From: Acholoe squamosa
Taxonomy: Eukaryota > Annelida > Polychaeta > Phyllodocida > Polynoidae
Assembly: GCA_949317995.1 (NCBI GenBank)
Contig: OX439038.1
Location: forward strand, 69,946,659 to 70,010,658
Direction: 5' to 3'
DNA: 64,000 bases
A program made the translations under genes and the position numbers. Within the stretch, counting starts at the first letter, position 1; each line of letters begins with the position of its first letter. Below the pieces are notes generated by a model. That model was not told the origin of the DNA and ran no database searches. It was given only the letters and a program-made list of their open reading frames with translations. Below, piece by piece: positions 57,415 to 64,000 of this stretch.

Positions 57415-58790
57415 CTGACAGAGTTCATCTGGTGCATCAAAGTTTGAGTCCTGGTCATCAACCTCTGTTTGATCTCATCACGGATTCTCATGAGGGTATA
57501 CCCATGCAGGTTTCGTCCTTTAAGATTTCCTCAGGTACCATCAGTGTACTGTCCCAAGTGTAGACAAGCACCCCAGATGGGGTGGTAGCTGGCCTCATAC
57601 ATTTCCTAACCATCAAAGGATTTTAAGTGAGTGCTCATTGGCTTATGTGCAAATTTAGCCTTAAGGACTCGATACATCTCAGTCTCACTCTGATTTCTGT
57701 TTAATTTTCCTCCCTTCAGCCATTATTTAGAATGGATCCTTCAACTTCATGATGCGTTCCAAAGCTGGGGCCTCCTTGCAATGCTTTTTGGCCTGAAAAG
57801 CTTGTTTGGCACAGCAATATTCAACATCTCCAAGTTTAAATAGATGCATATACAAGTTGGAAAGCCAGTTATACTGGGACTATACATCACCCCATCAGGT
57901 GTAGTGACAGTAGTAGCCTTCTCCATTGTCAGTTCCTCATAGGGGAGTGCATGTAACATGTTATGTCCATACGATCCACCTTCCAGTATTAGCGCTCATT
58001 GACATAGTTGAACTATGTACCCGCAGGCCTTTGCATGGATGTACATACAGTGCAAGTCGTTGAATTTTTTATACTCATTGTTGTTCGATTCATCCCCTAT
58101 TGAGACTTTTCTGAATTCCAGCATACCCTTGAGATCTTTTAGCTTTTTCATCATCTTAGCCTCAATATCAGTTCTTTTGAAGACAAGGTTTAATTTCAAA
58201 TAATAATTTTGTGGATACATTCGGATACTTTAGCATTACAAAAACACTCCATCCATACAATTCAATCTGGTAGTCGTGATTGCATCAGCAATGTTGTATT
58301 CCATGAATAGGACCGCTGGTTGATGGTATGCTTTCATTTTTCTATCCCATTTGCCCGATTCTGGAATGACGAATCGGCTTGAAATGCATTAGACTGCCTT
58401 TCTTAGTCCAAGCTTTTCAACTGTAAAATCGTGTTAACGTCAAATGATTATTATATTCACACTCCGCCTGGAAAGCTTCGCACTTATTTTGAAAGGTACT
58501 ACAATAAAGTTGTAATGTATTTGGCACTGCTATCCATCAATAATACTAACTAAAATGTGATGGCACACTCTATTCTCAACATCCCCTTCATTGCTGTTCA
58601 TTTGATTGGTGTTTAGAACGGTAGAACAGGGCTATGCACGGTTGCCTTACAAGTCTGACTGCGTTTCTGACTAAGCATTTAGCTTTACCTTCAGTGATGA
58701 AACATGGCAAGAGGGGCTTATCACTTTCAGAACCTTTCTTTTTTCCTTTGTTGTAACCTTTCTGGTATGGCTTAATTTCCATAAAAATTC
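57415..58790 (-). pseudogene. Unidentified decayed coding-like sequence
   Basis: Several minus-strand frames with protein-like composition follow one another: around 58588-58782 (KPYQKGYNKGKKKG), 57996-58330 (EYNIADAITTTRLN, later a Lys-rich helix and DLHCMYIHAKACGY), 57747-57959, and about 57415-57600 (VLVYTWDSTLMVPEEIL). They are separated by stops. I do not recognise the family. A fragment is repeated 1.1 kb away. Confidence 0.35.
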
Positions 58791-59722
58791 AGATATATTC
58801 TCATTGGTGTATCTTCACATGCTGGTGGGATAGGACCGCCTGTGATGCCATCGACACTTAATTCTGATTGCCTGGGCATATGTGCTGAAAGAACCAACAA
58901 TTTTTCTTGCTAGATAGGAGTGTTATTGATGCTGGTGATCTTCTAGGCAAAACTACCTATGCCTTTAACTCATAACGGGCTACATATTACCTGAAGCCTA
59001 ATGCTGTTTCACTACCAAGATGTAACAATATCTCTCACCAGTATCATATTAGAGCATGATGCCTGGATACAATATTACATAGTCTAACTTGCATCATTAA
59101 GATCATATTATGACACATTAAAGCATTATGCTGTGTTCAAAAGGTTCATCTTAGGATGAGTCTAGAACCTGAGAACTAGTATATATGCTACCCACAATCT
59201 AACAAGTGATCAATAATCACTCATCCTAAATGGAAGCACCACCCATAGAATCTTTATAAACAACTGATGCAATACAAGCCTTGCCCAGACGTTTTACTCT
59301 TGGTATTAATCATCTTTGATGGCTAGGGATAAGGAAAGGTTCTTAAGAACCACGGCATAGACTTCCTATCAGCCATACTGGTCTATTAACCTGAGAATCT
59401 ATTTCGAATAGAGGAAGATTGTCCAGCATTTTGCTGGTTGATGTTATGATTTCCTTTTGCTATCCCACTTGCCCCATTATCAAATGATAAATTGGCTTGA
59501 AATGCATTAGACTGCCTTTCTTAGTCCAAGCTTTTCAACCGTAAAATCGTGTTAATGTCTACTGATTATTATATTCACACTCCGCCTGGAAAGCTTCACG
59601 CTTATTAAGGAAAGTTCTGCAATGAAGTTATAATGTTCTTAGCACGGCAATCCATGCTTGCTTAGTCTCTGTAAGAATTCAGATATTCTCATCGGTGTAT
59701 TTTCTCTGCTGGGGGGGGGGGG
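58310..59722. repeat. Imperfect direct duplication, about 1.1-kb period
   Basis: 58388-58540 and 59508-59660 share ATTAGACTGCCTTTCTTAGT and ATTCACACTCCGCCTGGAAA. 58785-58810 likewise matches 59674-59700. A run of about 14 G lies at 59709-59722. Confidence 0.85.
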
Positions 59723-60984
59723 GTAGAACTACCTTCTACAGCATGAAAGGTCTGTCAAGAAGTCACTCATGTCACACTAAAGATCTCAGAATACATGCAT
59801 GCATATGAACGTGCAAGTAGGTACATGTGCAGGCCGAATTCTCATTCCTGATGCACAGATGCAGGAATGCCAAGTAATTTACCAGCATCGCATTGGTCCA
59901 TCAGGCCAATCTCCCCTACTTGTACAGTCAACACGATTATTCACCATTGCAACATTTTTACATCATGATGACCAAATGGAGTATAGTTCATTAAAGCATT
60001 ATGCTGCACTTAAAGGAGTGATTCTTAGTACATGTTTACATGCATACATGTACATGTTCATGTGGAATTGCAACACGCCATACGAAGGAGGCTTCATCAT
60101 GTTTCTCCTGCTTTCTCATGTAACTGTACTCCTCCATTGCCTGGTCTCATGTCAAAAACAGGTGTTAAGTTCTCATGGGTTTGACTAACATTCATTGTAA
60201 AAGAAAGTTTAAAGATTGGAGTCTTACGTTCATTCTACCAAATTCACCTCATCTTTAGTATGCGAGGACATCCCTTTTTACTGCTTGGGTCTCTAGGTAG
60301 CGTGTAAGTGATGGTTCAGAGACCATATACATGTACACTTTTCAAATCTAAAATTATGAGGCTAATTTTGCATGTTCCAAAACCCCATTTGTTGGGCGCA
60401 CTCACGAGGATGAACCATCTGTGTAGAACAATATTGATTCACCATGAGTCATGTACTGTATTACACACATTTTTTAAGATAAGTAGGGCTCCCAAAGTCA
60501 AGATCCATTGATCTTTACCAGGGGGTCATTGCACAAACAACGAATCTTTGTTACGTAAATAAGCCTAAAATCAGCAAGAGCTACAAAGAGGGGACTCAGC
60601 TACCATTGCACAATCATTCTGCCTTTTCACAATGAGAATCATTGTTGTTTTCTTGTTGTTGCACAGGGAACCAGTGTAATTTGACCTACTTTGGCAACAA
60701 CGAGATTTTTTTTTATCACTTCCGGTGCCATGATGTGGTTTTTGATTTTAGTCTAAAAACCTTTTTTATAGTCTGATTTACATGCTGTAAAGTTTGGTGT
60801 CAAACCAGTGACATATTGTAGGCTTTTCCTGAAAACCAGTGCCAAAATTCCAGGTGGGAGTTTCCACAATATCCAATAGATGGAAATGACACTGAAGCCT
60901 GCAACGATCTCTATGCGTATTTATGTAACCTAATAGCTCCAGTGATAAAAAAAATCTTGTTGTTGCAAAACCCCCTACCCCCAT

Positions 60985-61244
60985 CATGAAATTAATAGGA
61001 GAGACCAGAAATGACCAGAACAGGTCATCAAATTAATAAGAGAGATCAGAAATGACCATAACAGGTCGTGAAAATAATAGGAGAGATCAGAAATGACCAG
61101 AATAGGTCATGAAAATGATAGTAGAGATCAGAAATTACCAGAACAGGTCATGATATTAATAGGAGAGATCAGAAATGACCAGAACAGGTCGTGAAAATAA
61201 CAGAAGAGGGCAGAAATGACCAGAACAGGTTGTGAAACTAATAG
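60985..61244. repeat. 41-bp tandem array, six copies
   Basis: CAGGTC or a variant recurs every 41 bp (about 61021, 61062, 61103, 61144, 61185, 61226), each preceded by GAGAGATCAGAAATGACC. Every unit has TGACC facing away from GGTC(A). Confidence 0.92.
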
Positions 61245-61952
61245 TTAATAAAAAAACAAAAACAATGTGAGGACAGAAACACCCATAGTATGTTTTAGAA
61301 GTAATTGAAGATGCCAGAAATTCCTACAATGATGGTCCCCATAGGAACCAATGCTAAAAGAATAAAAAGCAGTACCTCTGGAGTAACTGCCGTTTTTACT
61401 CTCGCTGTTGACACTACAAAAGTCACACAACGACTTTCCAACAACAAGAAAATGATTGTGCAATGGTTATTTTATTGTTGTGCATGTTCAGGTCACAACG
61501 AGACCAAAACAACAACAAAACAAACAAGAAAATTGTGTCATGGATTCACACAAACAGTTTGTGCAATGACTCCCAGAGAAAAGAGAAATTAGCCCCTGGA
61601 AATATCATTATAACAGTATCCCAGAAGATACAGTGACATATCCAGTATCTATATAGAGCTTCGTATGAAGTGAAACGTTCAATATGATACCATCTTGCTT
61701 CCTGCAGACTTGTATTCTACCTATCCATTTCATTTTACACAGTTCTAACATTTGAAAGCACTGCATATCATGTGTTATGCCCAATGATCCTCATTATGTA
61801 TGATAGGTCTGCAGTCATGCATCATGTCAACCCTAAAGTGTTGAGACACTGCTTAAGGGTTTGTAGTATTATAGTCTTTATCAAATATCCATATTAAAAA
61901 GAAAATCCTGTTCTTTCATTCCCCTCTACATCATTCCAATGTCTTTTCCCAG

Positions 61953-62108
61953 TTGTACCTGCTGCGTCAGATCGTCATCACCTGCCTGGTGTGCACCTGG
62001 GGACTGCGGCTTTCCTCCTATCTCCTCTTTAGGACCTACCACATGAACGAGGATGGTCGCTTTGCTCACTACACCGGCTTCCAGTTCCTCAGCTTCTGGG
62101 CATACCAG
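61953..62108 (+). CDS. DUF1295 / steroid 5-alpha-reductase-like membrane protein, second coding exon
   Basis: The exon is 52 codons, phase 0 at both ends, from TTTTCCCAG to CAG|GTAAAT, and joins in frame with 51993-52175. It encodes LVCTWGLRLSSYLLFR, then an acidic-Gly-Arg-Phe step (EDGRF) and FQFLSFWAYQ, the most characteristic block of DUF1295 proteins and close in style to the cofactor-binding region of steroid reductases. Later exons must lie beyond 64000; none is recognised in 62109-64000. Confidence 0.82.
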
Positions 62109-63490
62109 GTAAATTTGTACCTCTTTTAATCCTTCAAGAGTCGCATAGTTCATCAATACAACCATTTGTCTTCATAATGCATGAGGGCAGCCCTAATGTT
62201 CTGGCTGTAATTGCTTAAACAAATCTAACAGAGTTCGTATACATTATAATGCCATGATGTGCCAATGCAGTGCTGGTTAGTATGCGCACCAGCACAGGAT
62301 TAGTGGATCTGAAGTGATATTTAAGGTTTAACCCTTTAAGGACAGAGCTAGGCCTACCGTACTGTGAGGATGCACATCTCGATCCTTCATAGGCAAGGAT
62401 ACTACAGGGTGCTTCTAACTTCAGGAGTGTATAGGCCCCGCAGCTTTGACAAGATTTGTAATGCTATTCACCATGCAGTGATGCATTCATATTTACTTAA
62501 TGAGAGCAAATTCATATTGTGAATAAACGAATTAACTATGTGTCCTTTAAAAGGCTAACAAGTCTAGATCCTCGCTATATCATCTCTCCTGTAGGGAAAA
62601 CATCATACAGGAATGTACCCCTTGTCACTACTTCACCCAGAAAGGAGCAAAGTGCTTTAAAACACTACGCCCAACTTAAAGAGTTAAGGGAGGAGGTTGA
62701 GGTGGTTTAAACACGGCAGCTGCATGTTAAAAAAAGCTGACACATTAAGTCTTTTCATTCAGACCCTTAATCCCCTCTGTCTGATTTTTGTATGCGTGCT
62801 GGAGGCTGATAAAGAATATCCAACACACGCCTACTAATCTGCATTTACCGTTTCTTTTGTTTTCAATTAGAGTTGGTCGTGCCTGTTCCAAAAGTGAATA
62901 ATTGAGCACTTCCACCCGGATATCTTTTTAACAGTGAAATGGTGAAATGTCCATCAAAGCATTATGTCCATTGGTCATTATGATACACATTTCTTTGCAG
63001 TCAACTCACGAGAGCTGATTCGATGCATCATATTGACAGTAACAAAACCTTGTAGAGCCAGTCTGATGCATGAATGTAGCACTATACAGCACCGTGTATC
63101 CCTCTTTGCAACAAATGGGCATAATTTGATACATTTTATGTCTTGAAAGGTTTAATTATCGTGATTTAGGAAAGTTAAACACTCCCTCACAAAACCGAAC
63201 CATTCGAAAATACATGATCGAAATATTTTATAACTAACTTGAGCAGAGGAAGCCTGCTGTGTACCAGCTTTGTACTGCTCTTGTTGACATCTCAAGTTGG
63301 TTGGGTTTTGTTGTGACTGGTAGGTGCAATATAGATATAACCATGATGCAGACTGCAGAGTGTGATTTTTTTTATTGATTATGTTAAACTCAACCATCAT
63401 ACAGTGACAAATTAGAGAAAAACGAGACCGACACATCCAAACTACAAGACACCTCTGATAAGCACTCTGATTACTTCACAAGGCTCAAAG
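62109..63490. other. Presumed intron, no exon seen
   Basis: The segment near 62610-62690 resembles 59970-60020 (AAAGCATTATGCTGCACTTAAAG type), a dispersed repeat. No further exon of the DUF1295 gene is recognised. Confidence 0.5.
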
Positions 63491-63499
63491 GTGAAAGGA

Positions 63500-64000
63500 A
63501 AAAAAAAGAACACTGGTAATAGATGGCTTAGATGAAGACGGACCTGGCAGTTTACGAGATACCCTCAACCAACTCACAAATGACCTTGGATTGGACTTTA
63601 ATAATTCAGTGGCAAAGGCTTTGTACAGGCGAGGTAAGAAACAAAGTTCCTACAGAAAGAAAGAAAAGGAACCCCAACTTCAAAAAAAGAAACAGACCAG
63701 TGGTGATAATTTTCTCGTCCGCATACTATAAACTAAAAACAATTTCTAACATCAAGAATCTACAGGGGAATGATGCCCTAAAGGGTGTCCACGTGTCAGC
63801 CTATGTAAGCCAAGAGGAAAAGAAGATGCAAAAAGATCTACGCTCAATTCATGCCCTGGCACATAGTAAAAGTATAGACTATACAGTCAAGGGAACCCAA
63901 GTTATTATTGCTGGCCAGAACTATGCATATAGAGACCTTGGTAATCTTCCACTCAACCTCTCGCTAAAAAATGCAAAGACAGTCGATACACCAGATGGAA
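63500..64000 (+). pseudogene. LINE ORF1-like protein (Transposase_22 type), frameshifted, partial
   Basis: One frame reads LVIDGLDEDGPGSLRDTLNQ and later ALYRRGKK to a stop at about 63731. After a +1/-2 shift near 63670-63690 the next frame continues as RNRPVVIIFSSAYYK, KGVHVSAYVSQEEKKMQKDL and a basic C-terminal part, open to the window edge. The order (idGLxE block, RxGK, RPVVIxF, R-rich helix, Lys-x-Gly) is that of ORF1 proteins of L1/CR1-like LINEs, which bind the element RNA. An upstream acidic frame (63421-63520) is probably its N-terminal part behind another A-run shift. Confidence 0.65.

Larger units (their letters stand above)
52176..61952 (+). other. Intron of the DUF1295 gene, 9.8 kb
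   Basis: It starts GTAAG and ends with a CAG acceptor. It contains a LINE remnant (55432-57186), a tandem duplication with a hairpin (54562-54722), a duplicated segment (58310/59430) and a 41-bp array (60985-61244). 52200-54560 shows no features apart from an imperfect duplication around 52868 and 52921. Confidence 0.7.

Noticed and set aside
59799..60188. 129-codon plus-strand open frame
   Set aside because: Composition is low in typical protein features and it overlaps a dispersed repeat; probably chance.
63421..64000. Next exon of the DUF1295 gene
   Set aside because: The encoded sequence is charged and ORF1-like, with frameshifts at A runs and no membrane segments.

Overview
The window is animal genomic DNA: AT-rich, almost gene-free, full of repeats, with two GT-AG-bounded exons of one host gene separated by a 9.8-kb intron. 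A marine invertebrate is my guess from the element types (env-bearing Ty3/gypsy, tRNA-headed repeats, hAT-like MITEs), but nothing in the sequence proves the species.

Layout. 1-5160: the 5' part of a Ty3/gypsy-type LTR retrotransposon on the minus strand (LTR, tRNA-His primer-binding site, a 965-codon gag, and the start of pol in the -1 frame, running off the window). 5161-23388: no recognisable genes; a 24-copy minisatellite of 61-bp units, two small hAT-like MITEs, a long foldback, and the start of a segmental duplication. 23389-31605: a complete, young env-bearing gypsy (errantivirus-like endogenous retrovirus) on the minus strand, with LTRs differing at one of 321 positions, intact gag, pol and env, a canonical GGGAAAC frameshift site and a 4-bp target duplication; the unoccupied site survives in the neighbouring paralogous copy. 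31606-40450: the rest of the segmental duplication. Inside it, at 33600-34370, sits a 771-bp element with two identical 251-bp LTRs. Each LTR holds a complete tRNA-Ala-like gene, and the primer-binding site matches that same tRNA. 40451-49110: hairpins, divergent tRNA-derived heads and a mirrored array of ~200-bp repeats. 49110-62108: a CRE/ETS promoter-like patch, then coding exons at 51993-52175 and 61953-62108 of a DUF1295 (steroid 5-alpha-reductase-like) membrane protein; the intron carries an RT-less LINE remnant and a 41-bp tandem array. 63500-64000: a LINE ORF1-like sequence running off the end.

Working together: the gag-pol-env of the gypsy element form one replicative unit. The small tRNA-bearing element has no coding capacity and would need proteins from another retroelement. 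The DUF1295 gene is the only host gene I can support. The tRNA-in-LTR element is the most unusual thing in the window.
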